A stretch of DNA of 64,000 nt from Halomonas sp. McH1-25. Its GTDB lineage: Bacteria; Pseudomonadota; Gammaproteobacteria; Pseudomonadales; Halomonadaceae. Position 1 is the first letter of the stretch, and every line of letters begins with the position of its first letter. The notes below the pieces were generated by a model. The model was not told where the DNA came from and ran no database searches. It was given only the letters and a program-made list of their open reading frames with translations. Where the stretch lies: contig NZ_JAKRFI010000001.1 in assembly GCF_022348165.1 (NCBI RefSeq), positions 372,001 to 436,000 of the forward strand, read 5' to 3'. Shown piece by piece: positions 18,468 through 29,851 of this stretch. A program made the translations under genes and the position numbers.

Positions 18468-19385
18468 CTACGCATCGAAACCGGGCTCTTCGGAAAGGCC
18501 GTATAGCATGTTACGCCGCTGATCCCGGAAGTCCTCGAGCAATTGCGTATAGCGCCTTGGCATCTCGGCGCCCGTGCGGGTCACGATATAGAGCGTCTCA
18601 TAGACGTGTTGCGGTAGCACCAACTCCCTCACCTGACGCTGCCAAGGCGAGGTTTCCAGCACCAGTCGTGAAATGACGGTAAACCCCAGGCCGCGGGCCA
18701 CTGCATCGAGCACCATGGCCACCTCGTTGGTGAATCCCTGTTTGGGAAATTGGTTCATGCTGCGAAATTCACCGGAAAAATTGGCCCGCAGCAATTGGCT
18801 GGCATGGTTGACGCCGTCGGAATAATTCATGAACCCCAACGCCATCAAGTCATTGAAGGTATTACCTGCGAAATCGGCAGGCACTACCAGGCAAAGCGGC
18901 TCCTGATGCCAGGGTTCGTATTCGAGATCGGGTTGGTTGGCCATCTCGGTCACGATGCCCAGATCGTATCTCCCGGTCAGTACGTCCCTCACGATGTCTT
19001 GGTTGAACGCGAAGCTGTAACTGACCGTCAAACCGGGATGCATCTGCTGATAGCCGAGGATGAAAGGATAGAACATCAGCCCGACGCTCCCCGGCGACGC
19101 GATACGACAATCGCCGGCATGCAGGGAATCGTCATCCAGCGAATGGCGGAAATGCTCATGCTCGGCGAACAGCTTGACGGCATAGTCGTAGGCGCGCCGC
19201 CCGGTTTCCGTCAGCATGAATCGGCGACCTTGGCGGTTGAGCAGAGGCTTGTCGAGATACTGTTCCAGTTTGCGGATGTGCTGACTGACGCCGGGCTGCG
19301 TCATATCGAGACGGCGCGCGGTATGCGTAAAGCTCCCGGTCTCTACCAGCGTAATGAACGTGCGAAAATACTGGGCATTGAACAT
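18468..19385 (-). CDS. LysR-family transcriptional regulator
   Basis: 305-aa LysR-type regulator. The N-terminal winged helix-turn-helix covers residues 2-60 (TFITLVETGSFTHTARRLDMTQPGVSQHIRKLE is read as several motif blocks), and the substrate-binding domain runs from about 88 to 290. I start at the ATG at 19385, which aligns with the family N-terminus; the frame open to 19466 adds 27 atypical residues. It diverges from ppnN, so either it controls that gene or regulates elsewhere. The inducer is unknown. Confidence 0.85.
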   Translation of the reverse strand: MFNAQYFRTFITLVETGSFTHTARRLDMTQPGVSQHIRKLEQYLDKPLLNRQGRRFMLTETGRRAYDYAVKLFAEHEHFRHSLDDDSLHAGDCRIASPGSVGLMFYPFILGYQQMHPGLTVSYSFAFNQDIVRDVLTGRYDLGIVTEMANQPDLEYEPWHQEPLCLVVPADFAGNTFNDLMALGFMNYSDGVNHASQLLRANFSGEFRSMNQFPKQGFTNEVAMVLDAVARGLGFTVISRLVLETSPWQRQVRELVLPQHVYETLYIVTRTGAEMPRRYTQLLEDFRDQRRNMLYGLSEEPGFDA

Positions 19386-19704
19386 GAATCGTCGAGTCCA
19401 CTCACGGATAATGCAAATGACGGAAATCGACCGGATGCCAACACGGCGGCGGCGAGCGAACGACACGAAAACGCAGAGCCATTATGGGAAACGGCTGATA
19501 TCACTGCATAAATGTTACCAGACAATCCTGCCATGCGCAGCGCTGCGAGTTCCCCGCGGCGCATGTTAGCATCACAGACATTGTCGCAACGCCCTAAGGA
19601 TACCCGTCCATGTCCGACCCGCGGCCCGGTGTACCGGCCCTCTGTAGAATACCCAACTGGTCATGGAGCCGCAGTGCCGCCTGACGGTCAACAAGGAAAC
19701 CCGA
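19386..19704. other. Divergent intergenic region, LysR gene to ppnN
   Basis: 319 bases between the divergent LysR gene and ppnN. Frames that cross it are shadows or N-terminal extensions. It should contain both promoters and any LysR operator. I see no other feature. Confidence 0.45.
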
Positions 19705-21069
19705 ATGCCACGCAAGATTTCCACAACGATTTCCCCCGAGGGCAGCCTCGAGGTACTTTCCCAGCACGAAGTGAATCGCCTGCGCGATACGTCCTCCAGC
19801 GGTCTGCACGATCTGTTGCGTCGCTGCGCCCTGGCGGTACTCAATTGCGATACGGCCACCGATGACAGTCTTGCCCTGATGGAGGCGTATCACGACTTCG
19901 ACATCGAAGTCCTTCAGGAGGATCGGGGCATCCGCCTCAAGCTGAGTAATGCACCTGCCGAGGCTTTCGTCGACGGCAAGATGATCCGAGGAATACGCGA
20001 ACATCTCTCGGCCGTACTGCGCGACATCGTCTACGTCTATAACGAAATTCAGCAGCACCCACGCTTCGACCTGTCGAGCAGTGAGGACACCAGCAACGCC
20101 GTGTTCCACATCCTGCGTAACGCCGGCACGTTGAAGTCATCCTGCGAGCCCAGCCTCGTGGTCTGCTGGGGCGGTCACTCGATATCCCGAGAAGAGTACG
20201 ATTATACCAAGGATGTGGGCTACCACCTTGGCTTGCGGGAACTGGATATCTGCACCGGCTGCGGCCCCGGCGCCATGAAGGGGCCGATGAAAGGCGCCAA
20301 CGTGGCACATGCCAAGCAGCGCCGCAAGCATGGACGTTATCTCGGCATCTCCGAACCCGGCATCATCGCCGCAGAGTCGCCCAACCCGATCGTCAACGAG
20401 CTGGTGATCATGCCGGACATCGAGAAGCGTCTCGAGGCATTCGTGCGTGTCGGTCATGGCATAGTCGTCTTTCCGGGCGGCGTAGGCACTGCCGAAGAGA
20501 TCCTCTACCTGCTCGGGATCCTGTTGCACCCGGACAACGCCAAGATGCCTTTCCCGGTCATTCTCACCGGACCGCGCAGCGCTGCGGACTACTTCGAGCG
20601 TATCGACGAGTTTCTCGCCTACACGCTTGGCGACCAAGCCCGTCAGCGATACCGGATCATCATCGACGACCCGGTCGGGGTAGCACACGCCATGCGTGAA
20701 GGTATCGACGAGGTTACCGAATTCCGCCGTGCTCATGACGATGCGTTCTACTACAACTGGCGAATGAGCATCCAGCCCGACTTCCAGCAGCCTTTCGAGC
20801 CTACCCATGCCGCCATGGCTGCCCTGGCTCTGCACCACGACCAACCCGTGCACGAACTGGCCGCCAACCTGCGTCGTGCGTTCTCGGGCATCGTCGCAGG
20901 CAACGTCAAGGAGCCGGGTATCCGTGCCATTGAGGCTCACGGCCCATTTCGCCTGCATGCCGAGCCCGAGCTCATGACACGTCTCGACGAACTGTTGAGC
21001 TCGTTCGTCGCTCAAGGCCGCATGAAGCTGCCTGGGAGCGATTACGTCCCGTGTTATACGCTGGGCTGA
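19705..21069 (+). CDS. ppnN: Pyrimidine/purine nucleotide 5'-monophosphate nucleosidase PpnN
   Basis: YgdH/PpnN of the LOG (lysine decarboxylase-like) superfamily, which cleaves nucleoside 5'-monophosphates to free base and ribose 5-phosphate and, in E. coli, responds to (p)ppGpp. 454 aa, like E. coli. CWGGHSI, ICTGCGPGAMKGPMKGA, MPDIEKRLEAFVR and FPGGVGTAEEI (about 255-265) match the family closely, and the C-terminus MKLPGSDYVPCY is almost identical. AAGGAA precedes the ATG at 19705; the frame open from 19663 adds 14 residues outside the family alignment. Confidence 0.93.
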   Translation: MPRKISTTISPEGSLEVLSQHEVNRLRDTSSSGLHDLLRRCALAVLNCDTATDDSLALMEAYHDFDIEVLQEDRGIRLKLSNAPAEAFVDGKMIRGIREHLSAVLRDIVYVYNEIQQHPRFDLSSSEDTSNAVFHILRNAGTLKSSCEPSLVVCWGGHSISREEYDYTKDVGYHLGLRELDICTGCGPGAMKGPMKGANVAHAKQRRKHGRYLGISEPGIIAAESPNPIVNELVIMPDIEKRLEAFVRVGHGIVVFPGGVGTAEEILYLLGILLHPDNAKMPFPVILTGPRSAADYFERIDEFLAYTLGDQARQRYRIIIDDPVGVAHAMREGIDEVTEFRRAHDDAFYYNWRMSIQPDFQQPFEPTHAAMAALALHHDQPVHELAANLRRAFSGIVAGNVKEPGIRAIEAHGPFRLHAEPELMTRLDELLSSFVAQGRMKLPGSDYVPCYTLG

Positions 21070-21091
21070 GAATAGACGCTGAACCAGACAC

Positions 21092-21120
21092 CACAAGGCC
21101 CGGCATTGCCGGGCCTTGTG
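21092..21120 (+). terminator. Terminator-like hairpin after ppnN
   Basis: CACAAGGCCCGGC and its exact complement flank a three-base ATT loop 22 bases past the ppnN stop. The following ATATTC gives only a weak U-tract. Confidence 0.65.
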
Positions 21121-21203
21121 ATATTCAAGTCCTGTCTGAAAAATCGCCGAGCGCAGGCATTTTTCAGGCAAGACATAGGCGTCTCGCTAACGCTCACGCC
21201 TCA

Positions 21204-21578
21204 TCAGGTAGCGCTGCGACGTCGCCAGCCTACGGTCAATGCATGAATCAGCAGGCCGAACGTGGCTCCATGCGACAGCAGCAGAAGCGGCGCTATCGTG
21301 CCATGCTCGTACCACTGCCATAGGGTCACCAATAGGCAGCCCAGCAATACGTTGATCAGCAACCTTGCCAACAGGCCAGGCAAGCGTTGGCGCGCCGATC
21401 GAGCCAGCAGGCGCCAGGCGATGCCGGCGACGATGGCAACCACGCCAAAGGCCATCAGGATCAGCACCAAACGCCCCTGATCGACGGCGCCGTACACGTA
21501 GCGCGGCAGCGTGGCGGCAATCGCCGTCAATACCCCAATCAGCGTGCTGAGACGCTCGGGGGTCATGGATGTCGTCAT
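21204..21578 (-). CDS. Small four-helix membrane protein, unknown
   Basis: 124-aa hydrophobic protein starting at 21578, 13 bases after the mioC-like stop, with GGAAATCC as ribosome binding site. About four membrane helices are visible (roughly residues 8-28, 36-58, 68-92 and 98-118), joined by short basic loops. I do not recognise the family. Spacing suggests translational coupling to the flavodoxin gene upstream. The longer frame to 21788 is a shadow of mioC. Confidence 0.6.
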   Translation of the reverse strand: MTTSMTPERLSTLIGVLTAIAATLPRYVYGAVDQGRLVLILMAFGVVAIVAGIAWRLLARSARQRLPGLLARLLINVLLGCLLVTLWQWYEHGTIAPLLLLSHGATFGLLIHALTVGWRRRSAT

Positions 21579-21591
21579 GAAAGGATTTCCG

Positions 21592-22056
21592 TCAGCCGAT
21601 CCGCAGGCCCTGCTCTTCGATCCAGGCTTCCACCCAGGGAATGGCGGCATCGTCAGCCATGAACGTTTCCATGGCGTCGATTTCCAGGCGTTGGCCAAGA
21701 CGCTGCGCCCCATGCGATTCCAACAGGGCGTCGAGAGAACGGCCCGCCCCACAGAAAGTATCCCCGTAAGAGCTGTCTCCCAGCGCAATCAGGCCATAGC
21801 GCAACTCGGTCAATACCGGGTGTCGCTCATCGATTTCACGGGCAAACGGCACGAAATTGCCTGGGTAATCGCCACTCCCCGTCGTCGAAACACAGAAGAG
21901 CGCCAAGTCGGTGGGCGATTCGAGCAAGTCGTCCAGCGTAGGCTGCTCGTAGATGCCGACATCGTACCCCGCCTCCTCGAACAGAGGCTTGACCTGCTCG
22001 GCGACATCCAGAGCACCGCCATACATGGTACCGACGAAGATCTTTAGCGTGGACAT
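21592..22056 (-). CDS. mioC: MioC-like flavodoxin domain protein
   Basis: 154-aa FMN-binding flavodoxin. IFVGTMYGGALDVAE is the FMN phosphate loop (TxTGxA/T class), STTGSGDYPGNF the second FMN loop and LGDSSYGDTFCGAG the third; all are typical of the MioC/YqcA/sulfite-reductase-like flavodoxin group. It probably serves as an electron carrier. In E. coli MioC supports biotin synthase, but partner and symbol here are inferred. It leads a two-gene unit with the small membrane protein. Confidence 0.8.
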   Translation of the reverse strand: MSTLKIFVGTMYGGALDVAEQVKPLFEEAGYDVGIYEQPTLDDLLESPTDLALFCVSTTGSGDYPGNFVPFAREIDERHPVLTELRYGLIALGDSSYGDTFCGAGRSLDALLESHGAQRLGQRLEIDAMETFMADDAAIPWVEAWIEEQGLRIG

Positions 22057-22198
22057 TGAAAGCCATTGCTTGAGAAATTTGCCCGGATATTAGCATGGAA
22101 TCCCCGATGCGCCCACGCATCGGCAAGGGATGAGGCGCTGCCAATGCGCGGGTCGGCCGCACTGGCTATACTGGCCGTCTCATTGCAGGGAGGAAAAC

Positions 22199-22405
22199 AT
22201 GGAGCGCACATTCGAGGCATGGGTCACACCGATCATGATCGGTGGTCTGATTCTTTTCATGTGCTTCATCATTTGGGACCTGGCACGCAAATCCAACGCC
22301 GGCAAGTTCGGCACCCTCATACTGTTCATCGCCCTGGGTGCAGGCATGCTAGGCTTCGTCATCAAGACGGTGATCACCAAGATGATGGAGAGCGGCGGGC
22401 TTTAA
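22199..22405 (+). CDS. DUF2788 small membrane protein
   Basis: 68 aa from an ATG at 22199 with GGGAGG six bases upstream. Two membrane helices (about residues 9-28 and 38-60) flank the conserved loop DLARKSNAGKFGT, which is the DUF2788 signature. The function of this family is unknown. It is monocistronic, ending just before a bidirectional terminator shared with ihfA. Confidence 0.82.
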   Translation: MERTFEAWVTPIMIGGLILFMCFIIWDLARKSNAGKFGTLILFIALGAGMLGFVIKTVITKMMESGGL

Positions 22406-22424
22406 CGGATGGGCAACGGCAAAA

Positions 22425-22451
22425 AGCCACGCCATGAGCCATGGCGTGGCT
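22425..22451. terminator. Bidirectional terminator, DUF2788 / ihfA
   Basis: AGCCACGCCAT (22425-22435) and its complement (22441-22451) form an 11-bp stem with a five-base loop. On the minus strand it is followed by TTTTT, so it ends the thrS-ihfA operon transcript; on the plus strand it follows the DUF2788 gene. Confidence 0.85.
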
Positions 22452-22473
22452 AGAGACACCTGACCTGCCGGAA

Positions 22474-22797
22474 TCAGGAGTGCGTCGCGACGGCGTCGGA
22501 GATTTCGCCTTCGAACTGCTCCACCCGAGCCTTGAGTTTCTGACCCGGACGAAACGTCACCACACGTCGCGCCGAAATGGGGATCTCTTCACCGGTCTTG
22601 GGATTGCGTCCTGGCCGCTCTCGCTTGTCGCGCAGATCGAAATTGCCGAAACCCGACAGTTTGACCTGTTCGTTTTCGCGCAGGCAACCGCGGATTTCCT
22701 CGAAGAACGCCTCAACCATGCCCTTGGCTTCCCGCTTGGAAAAGCCAAGCTCCGTATGAAGATGTTCGGCCAGCTCCGCCTTGGTCAACGCACCCAT
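22474..22797 (-). CDS. ihfA: Integration host factor subunit alpha
   Basis: 107-aa DNA-bending nucleoid protein, which pairs with IhfB. The family motif [22 protein letters not shown] with the intercalating proline is present, as are the N-terminal [10 protein letters not shown] and FSKREAK. AAGGAG lies five bases before the ATG at 22797; a GTG two codons earlier is the other possible start. It is the last gene of the operon, 26 bases after pheT, as in E. coli. Confidence 0.95.
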   Translation of the reverse strand: MGALTKAELAEHLHTELGFSKREAKGMVEAFFEEIRGCLRENEQVKLSGFGNFDLRDKRERPGRNPKTGEEIPISARRVVTFRPGQKLKARVEQFEGEISDAVATHS

Positions 22798-22823
22798 GGT
22801 CACTCCTTCGTACAGATGTCGAT

Positions 22824-25208
22824 TCAGCCCCGCAGTTCCGCATCGAAGCGCTGCTTGGACTCGGCGATGATTCCATCGACTAACTGATTGATTTCATCAT
22901 CATTGAGCGTGCGCGAAGGATGCTGCCAGGTCAAGCCCAAGGCGACACTCTTGCGACCTTTCTCCACCCCCGGCCCTTGGTAAACGTCGAACAGGCGTAG
23001 GTCGGTCAGCCATTCGCCGGCTTTTTCGCGCAGCGTGTCCAGCAACGCCTGTACGGGGACGTCTTCCTCGACCACCAGTGCCAGATCACGGCGCACTTCG
23101 GGATAACGAGACAACGGCGTGAACGCGGGCAAGCGGCCCTCGGTCAGGGCATCGAGCCGGACCTCGAACAGGAAGGCATCGACGCGCAGTCCCAGTTCGG
23201 CACGTACGGCCGGGTGCAACGCGCCGATCCAGCCGACCGGTCGCTCATGACGATAGACTCGCGCCGTCTGACCGGGGTGTAGCGCAGGGTGCTCATCCGG
23301 CTCGAACCGCCAGGCCGACAGATCGCCGCCGACCGCCATCAGGCTTTCCAGATCGCCTTTGAGGTCGAAGAAATCGACACCTTCTCGGCGAGCGGACCAT
23401 CCCTCCGGGTCGCGCGTCCCGCAGATCAACCCACCCAGCATGGGGCTCTGCTCCAGATCGTCGAGTTCGCCACGAAATACCAGCCCCGTCTCGAAAAGGC
23501 GCACGCGCTGCTGCTGGCGGTTCAGGTTGTGCATCAATGCCTTGACCAGCCCTGGAAAGAGACTGGCACGCATGACCGACATATCGCTGGAAATCGGATT
23601 GGCCAATTGCGGCGCTGCCACATCGGGTGCCAATAGCGCCTGAAGATCGGGCGCCACGAAGCTGTAGCTAATCGCCTCCTGATAACCGCGCGCCACCATT
23701 TGACGACGCAGCCTCGCCAGTGGCTGACGACTTTCGCCGTCTGCCCGCAATCCGAGTCGCGCCGAGGGCCGGCGTACCGGCAGCCGGTTGTATCCGTAAA
23801 TGCGCGCCAGCTCTTCGATCAGGTCTTCTTCGATGGCCACATCGAAACGCCAGCTCGGGACAGTCACCAACCAACTCCCCTCGCCATCGACGACGACACG
23901 CATACCCAGGCGTTCGAGAATGTCGACCACCTCTTCGCCCGGCAGCGTCAGGTTGAGGCACTGCTCGATACGTGCGGCACGCAACAGGACCTGGCGCTCG
24001 ACAGGAAGATGGTCGGGGCTGGCGGTTTCGCTCAGCGGTCCCGGCTCTCCGCCGGTAATGTCGAGCAGTAGCGCCGTGGCTCGTTCCACGGCCTGCCGGG
24101 TCAGAGCAGGATCCACTCCCCGCTCGAAACGATGCGATGCATCGGTGTGCAAGCCATAGGAACGTGCCAGACCGGCTACGGCCAATGGCGTGAAGAAGGC
24201 CGACTCGAGAAAAACATCACGCGTGCTGGCGCTGACGCCCGAATACTCTCCCCCCATCACACCGGCGATCGCCAATGGCTTGTCGCGGTCGGCAATGATC
24301 AGCGTATCCTCGCGCAGCGCGATGCTCTGACCATCGAGCAGGACCAGCGTCTCACCCTCCTGTGCAGGACGCACCACGATGCTTTCGCTCAGGTTGGCCA
24401 GATCGAAGGCATGCATCGGCTGACCCAGCTCCAACATGACATAGTTGGTGATGTCGACGACCGGGTCGATGGAGCGCACGCCGCTGCGACGCAAGCGCTC
24501 GACCATCCACAACGGCGTGGGCGCCGTCACATCGACGTTCCTGACCACACGGCCCACATAGCGCGGGCAACGCTCCGGCGCCTCGACATGGACGGGGAAC
24601 ACTGCGTCATGGACAGGTGCATGTTCCGAGGCCTCGGGCGGCGTCAGCGCCAGGCGGTTCAATACGCCGACTTCGCGCGCCATCCCCTTCAGGCTCAGGC
24701 AATCGCCGCGGTTGGGCGTCAGATCGACTTCGATCGTATGGTCATCGAGCTTCATCCACTCCCGGAAATCCTTGCCGGCCGGCGCATCGGCCGGTAGTTC
24801 GAGAATGCCGGCAGAGGTCTCCTCTTCGAGCCCCAGCTCGGAGGCGGAACAGATCATCCCGCGAGACTCCACGCCCCGCAGCTTCGCTTTCTTGATCTTG
24901 AAATCGCCGGGCAGAACCGCCCCGACCCGGGCAAACGGCACTTTCTGCCCCACGGCCACGTTGGACGCGCCGCACACCACCTGCACGTCCTCACCGGAGC
25001 CATCGTCAACGCGGCATACATTGAGCTTGTCGGCATCCGGATGTGGCGTCCTGTCGACCACCTCGGCAACGACCACGCCCCTGAATGCCGAGGCCACCGG
25101 CTCGACGGCATCCACCTCGAGGCCCGCCATGGTGATCTGGTCGGCAAGCGCCTGGGTGGTCAGCTCGGGCGACACCCATTCACGCAACCACTGTTCGGAA
25201 AATTTCAT
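22824..25208 (-). CDS. pheT: Phenylalanine--tRNA ligase beta subunit
   Basis: Beta chain of the alpha2-beta2 PheRS, 794 aa. In order: an N-terminal segment [12 protein letters not shown], the EMAP/OB-fold tRNA-binding domain (about residues 40-150, VVCGASNV), B3/B4 editing domain, B5 domain, a catalytic-like core and the C-terminal FDX-ACB anticodon-binding domain (about 700-794). It starts 26 bases after pheS. Confidence 0.95.
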   Translation of the reverse strand: MKFSEQWLREWVSPELTTQALADQITMAGLEVDAVEPVASAFRGVVVAEVVDRTPHPDADKLNVCRVDDGSGEDVQVVCGASNVAVGQKVPFARVGAVLPGDFKIKKAKLRGVESRGMICSASELGLEEETSAGILELPADAPAGKDFREWMKLDDHTIEVDLTPNRGDCLSLKGMAREVGVLNRLALTPPEASEHAPVHDAVFPVHVEAPERCPRYVGRVVRNVDVTAPTPLWMVERLRRSGVRSIDPVVDITNYVMLELGQPMHAFDLANLSESIVVRPAQEGETLVLLDGQSIALREDTLIIADRDKPLAIAGVMGGEYSGVSASTRDVFLESAFFTPLAVAGLARSYGLHTDASHRFERGVDPALTRQAVERATALLLDITGGEPGPLSETASPDHLPVERQVLLRAARIEQCLNLTLPGEEVVDILERLGMRVVVDGEGSWLVTVPSWRFDVAIEEDLIEELARIYGYNRLPVRRPSARLGLRADGESRQPLARLRRQMVARGYQEAISYSFVAPDLQALLAPDVAAPQLANPISSDMSVMRASLFPGLVKALMHNLNRQQQRVRLFETGLVFRGELDDLEQSPMLGGLICGTRDPEGWSARREGVDFFDLKGDLESLMAVGGDLSAWRFEPDEHPALHPGQTARVYRHERPVGWIGALHPAVRAELGLRVDAFLFEVRLDALTEGRLPAFTPLSRYPEVRRDLALVVEEDVPVQALLDTLREKAGEWLTDLRLFDVYQGPGVEKGRKSVALGLTWQHPSRTLNDDEINQLVDGIIAESKQRFDAELRG

Positions 25209-25234
25209 CTTGCTTTCCTATCTCCTTGAAGCGG

Positions 25235-26341
<1,107 letters not shown>

Positions 26342-26386
26342 TCACGATGGTTCGCGATACCGCAACGGTATCGCGGCGGCCATCAT

Positions 26387-26740
26387 TTACTGGGCAGCCT
26401 TGGCCTTCTCGACGATAGCGGCAAAGGCGGCCTTTTCGTGAACGGCGAGATCGGCCAGCACTTTACGGTCGATCTCGATTCCAGCCTGCTTGAGGCCAGC
26501 AATGAAGCGGCTGTAAGACAGGCCGTTCTGACGGGCCGCCGCATTGATACGGGCGATCCACAGGGCACGGAACTGGCGCTTACGCTGGCGACGGTCGCGA
26601 TAGGCATACTGGCCGGCCTTGATGACCGCCTGCTTGGCTACGCGGAATACGCGCGAACGAGCACCGTAGTAGCCCTTGGCCTGCTTCAAAATCTTCTTGT
26701 GACGGCGACGTGCAACGACGCCACGCTTGACACGAGTCAT
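26387..26740 (-). CDS. rplT: 50S ribosomal protein L20
   Basis: 117-aa L20, opening with the family sequence [17 protein letters not shown] and containing [16 protein letters not shown] and [14 protein letters not shown]. It binds 23S rRNA early in 50S assembly and in E. coli represses its own operon. It follows rpmI after 34 bases. Confidence 0.97.
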   Translation of the reverse strand: MTRVKRGVVARRRHKKILKQAKGYYGARSRVFRVAKQAVIKAGQYAYRDRRQRKRQFRALWIARINAAARQNGLSYSRFIAGLKQAGIEIDRKVLADLAVHEKAAFAAIVEKAKAAQ

Positions 26741-26774
26741 AGCATTCTCCTGACGTTAAACGGTTCGACCAAGG

Positions 26775-26969
26775 TTACAGATTGGGCAGCATGCGCTGAA
26801 TCAGCGCCTTGTCGGCATCGTGAATCAGCTTGGTGCCGCGCAGCTGACGCTTACGCTTGGTGGACTTCTTGGTCAGGATGTGGCTACGAAAAGACTGCTT
26901 GTGCTTGAAGCCGTTAGCTGTCTTCTTGAAGCGCTTGGCAGCGCCACTATTGCTCTTGATTTTCGGCAT
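26775..26969 (-). CDS. rpmI: 50S ribosomal protein L35
   Basis: 64-aa L35: [20 protein letters not shown] at the N-terminus and the basic [16 protein letters not shown] stretch are diagnostic. It lies between infC and rplT as in E. coli. A hairpin with arms TAGCCaTGACG/CGTCAcGGCTA (about 27013-27040) sits in the leader upstream and may take part in L20 autoregulation. Confidence 0.96.
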   Translation of the reverse strand: MPKIKSNSGAAKRFKKTANGFKHKQSFRSHILTKKSTKRKRQLRGTKLIHDADKALIQRMLPNL

Positions 26970-27060
26970 GAGTGAAAACTCCGCTCGGTTTCTTTAGAAA
27001 ATCCGGGGCCGATAGCCATGACGCAAAATCGTCACGGCTACCCGTTTACCTGCCTTCGGA

Positions 27061-27600
27061 TCACTTCTTCTTGGGGGCAAGAATCATGATCATCTGACGG
27101 CCTTCCATTTTCGGGAAGGACTCGACATTCGCCAGTTCCTCGAGGTCCGCGGCGATGCGCTCCATCAGCTTGCGGCCGATTTCCTGGTGCGCCATCTCAC
27201 GGCCGCGGAAACGCAGCGTGACCTTGCCCTTGTCGCCACCTTCGAGGAATCGAATCAAGTTACGCAACTTGACTTGATAGTCACCCTCGTCGGTGCCAGG
27301 CCGGAATTTGACTTCCTTGACCTGGATCTGCTTGGTCTTCTTCTTCTGAGCGGCTTTTTGCTTTTTCTGCTCGAAGACGAATTTGCCGTAATCCATGATC
27401 TTACAGACGATCGGATCGGCATTGGAAATCTGCACCAAGTCTAGACCAGCCGCTTCGGCACGCTCCAACGCTTCACGCGTCGGCACGACACCCAACTGCT
27501 CGCCATCGCTGTCGATGAGGCGAACCTCATCCTCGGTAATCCGCTCGTTCATCGGGGGGCGCTTTTCTTGGGGCCGCCCTCTTGGGTTGCTTCGCTTGAT
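27061..27600 (-). CDS. infC: Translation initiation factor IF-3, rare AUC start
   Basis: IF-3 keeps ribosomal subunits apart and proofreads the start codon. From the proposed AUC codon at 27600-27598 the protein is 179 aa, the normal length. The N-domain ([24 protein letters not shown]) and C-domain ([34 protein letters not shown]) match. GGAG ends eight bases before AUC, and no ATG with a Shine-Dalgarno fits: the ATG at 27645 lies inside thrS and the next one (27552) would remove the conserved basic N-terminus. Non-AUG starts on infC are known to allow IF-3 autoregulation. Confidence 0.92.
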   Translation of the reverse strand: MKRSNPRGRPQEKRPPMNERITEDEVRLIDSDGEQLGVVPTREALERAEAAGLDLVQISNADPIVCKIMDYGKFVFEQKKQKAAQKKKTKQIQVKEVKFRPGTDEGDYQVKLRNLIRFLEGGDKGKVTLRFRGREMAHQEIGRKLMERIAADLEELANVESFPKMEGRQMIMILAPKKK

Positions 27601-27631
27601 CGCTATGTCTCCGTTCTGGTTGACGTTGTCG

Positions 27632-29530
27632 TTAGCCCCGTTCGGCATCGAGCCGGGCAATCAGGTCGTTGACCTTCAACGTGCCCAGGTCTTCACCGCT
27701 GCGGGTACGAACGGCCACTGAATCGGACTCGATTTCCTTGTCCCCGACCACCAGTAGGTACGGGACCTTCTGCAACGTATGCTCACGGATTTTAAAGCCG
27801 ATCTTCTCATTCCTCAAGTCCGCCTTGACGCGAAGACCGGTTTTCTGCAAGCGGCGCTCGAGATCGAGAGCATAATCACGCTGCGCATCGGTAATCGTCA
27901 GGATAGATGCTTGCTGCGGTGCCAGCCACAGCGGCAACGCACCTGCGTAATGTTCGATCAGGATTCCCAGGAAGCGTTCGAACGAGCCGAGAATCGCTCT
28001 GTGCAGCATGACCGGCGTCTTGCGAGCGCCATCCTCGTCGACGTACTGGGCGCCTAGCCTTCCCGGCAGATTGAAATCCAACTGCAGGGTACCGCACTGC
28101 CAGACGCGATTCAGGCAGTCGCGCAGCGAAAATTCGATCTTCGGTCCATAGAAAGCGCCTTCACCAGGCAAGAGCTCCCAACTCAGTCCCGAGGCATCCA
28201 GCGCCTGAGCCAATCCTTGCTCGGCACGCTCCCAGTTCTCGAGTTCACCGACATAGGAATCGGGACGTGTCGATAGTTTTAGCTCGACGTCATCGAAGCC
28301 CAGATCCTTATAGACTTGCAGCGTCAGCTTAATGAACGCCTCGGCCTCGGACTGGATCTGTCCTTCCGTACAGAAGATATGGGCATCGTCCTGGGTAAAC
28401 GCACGAACGCGCATCAGCCCGTGCAAGGAACCGGACGGTTCATTGCGGTGACAGCTGCCGAACTCGGCCAGGCGCAGCGGAAGGTCGCGATAACTCTTGA
28501 GCCCCTGATTGAAGACCTGGACATGGCCGGGACAGTTCATCGGCTTGACGGCGAATTCGCGCTTCTCCGACTCGGTCGTGAACATGAGTTCGGAATAATG
28601 CCCCCAATGCCCCGATTTCTTCCACAGCGACAGATCGATGACTTGAGGTGTCTTGATTTCCTGATAGCCATGCTCGCGCTGTACGCGGCGCATGTACTGC
28701 TCGAGAGCCTGGTAGATCGTCCAGCCGTTAGGATGCCAGAAGACCATGCCGGGCGCCTCTTCCTGAAGATGGAAAAGGTCCATGCGCTTGGCCAGCTTGC
28801 GGTGGTCGCGCTTCTCGGCTTCTTCGAGACGCTTGAGATACGCATTGAGCTGCTTCTTGTCGGGCCAGGCCGTCCCGTAGATACGCGTCAGCATGGGCTT
28901 GCTGGCATCGCCGCGCCAGTAGGCCCCGGCCAGCTTGGTCAGCTTGAAGGCCTTGAGGTGGCGCGTATTGGGCACGTGCGGACCGCGGCACATGTCCGTG
29001 TATTCTTCGTGGTGATACAGGCGGATGGTATCGCCTTCGGGTATCTCGCGAACGATTTCCTGTTTGTAGGGCTCGTCGCGATGCAGGAACGTGAGCATGG
29101 CCTTGTCACGGTCGGCATACTCGCGAACCACGTTGTAATCCGTGTCGATCAGCTGCTTCATGCGCTGTTCGATCAACTCCAGATCCTCGGGCGTCACCGA
29201 ACGGCCGAAATCGATATCGTAGTAGAAACCGTCTTCGATGACGGGACCGATGGCCATCTTGGCATCGGGGTAAAGCTGCTTGACGGCATGGCCGATCAGG
29301 TGGGCACAGGAATGCCGGATGATTTCGAGACCTTCCGGATCCTTGGCGGTGAGGATCGCGACGTCAGCATCATGCTCGATCATGTCGGCAGCATCCACGG
29401 CCACGCCATCGATTTTACCGCCGACACAGGCTTTCGCCAGGCCGGGGCCGATGGATTCGGCGAGCTGCATGATGCTGATGGGTTCTTCGAACGTTCTTTG
29501 GCTACCGTCAGGCAGGGTAACGATGGGCAT
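27632..29530 (-). CDS. thrS: Threonine--tRNA ligase
   Basis: Class II ThrRS, 632 aa from the ATG at 29530 (GGAAG upstream). Domains in order: TGS (about residues 1-60), the SAD editing domain with [11 protein letters not shown] (HxxxH), the catalytic core with FKPMNCPGH-like [14 protein letters not shown] and the C-terminal anticodon-binding domain. It is the first gene of the translation operon, and infC starts 31 bases after its stop. Confidence 0.96.
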   Translation of the reverse strand: MPIVTLPDGSQRTFEEPISIMQLAESIGPGLAKACVGGKIDGVAVDAADMIEHDADVAILTAKDPEGLEIIRHSCAHLIGHAVKQLYPDAKMAIGPVIEDGFYYDIDFGRSVTPEDLELIEQRMKQLIDTDYNVVREYADRDKAMLTFLHRDEPYKQEIVREIPEGDTIRLYHHEEYTDMCRGPHVPNTRHLKAFKLTKLAGAYWRGDASKPMLTRIYGTAWPDKKQLNAYLKRLEEAEKRDHRKLAKRMDLFHLQEEAPGMVFWHPNGWTIYQALEQYMRRVQREHGYQEIKTPQVIDLSLWKKSGHWGHYSELMFTTESEKREFAVKPMNCPGHVQVFNQGLKSYRDLPLRLAEFGSCHRNEPSGSLHGLMRVRAFTQDDAHIFCTEGQIQSEAEAFIKLTLQVYKDLGFDDVELKLSTRPDSYVGELENWERAEQGLAQALDASGLSWELLPGEGAFYGPKIEFSLRDCLNRVWQCGTLQLDFNLPGRLGAQYVDEDGARKTPVMLHRAILGSFERFLGILIEHYAGALPLWLAPQQASILTITDAQRDYALDLERRLQKTGLRVKADLRNEKIGFKIREHTLQKVPYLLVVGDKEIESDSVAVRTRSGEDLGTLKVNDLIARLDAERG

Positions 29531-29851
29531 TGAGGGCTTCCTTCGGGCGCAGTGGTGATCCATACCAGGGACCACGTATCGCAGGAGTCATGAATTGGAA
29601 CGGGAGCTTCGAATCCTACCGGGCCATCACGCAGCAATCATGCGCTGGGCATGTGACGTGAGACGGTGCCCGATGGCGGACATCGAAGAGAGGCAACATT
29701 AGCAGCCGTCGTTACCTTCCGTCCACTGCAAGCGTTGCCGCGCGTAACGTAAAGGCAGGTAGACAAAATAAGAGGGTGCCGATTGGCACCCTCTCCTTTC
29801 CTTTCGCAACCGGATCATGCCCGGTGACGGAAAGCGACGCGCAAGGGTCGC
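29531..29851. other. Intergenic region upstream of thrS
   Basis: 321 bases between the thrS start and the end of the OmpA-family gene, both leftward. It should hold the thrS operon promoter and any thrS leader operator. The only structure I can define is the ompA terminator at 29762-29793. Confidence 0.5.
29762..29793 (-). terminator. Terminator of the OmpA-family lipoprotein gene
   Basis: GAGGGTGCC and its complement form a nine-bp stem with a four-base loop. On the minus strand the sequence TTATTTTGT follows, a typical intrinsic terminator 58 bases after the stop. Confidence 0.85.

Noticed and set aside
28316-29533. 405-codon rightward frame
   Set aside because: It lies antisense to thrS over its full length and has no ribosome binding site; high-GC codon bias explains the open frame.
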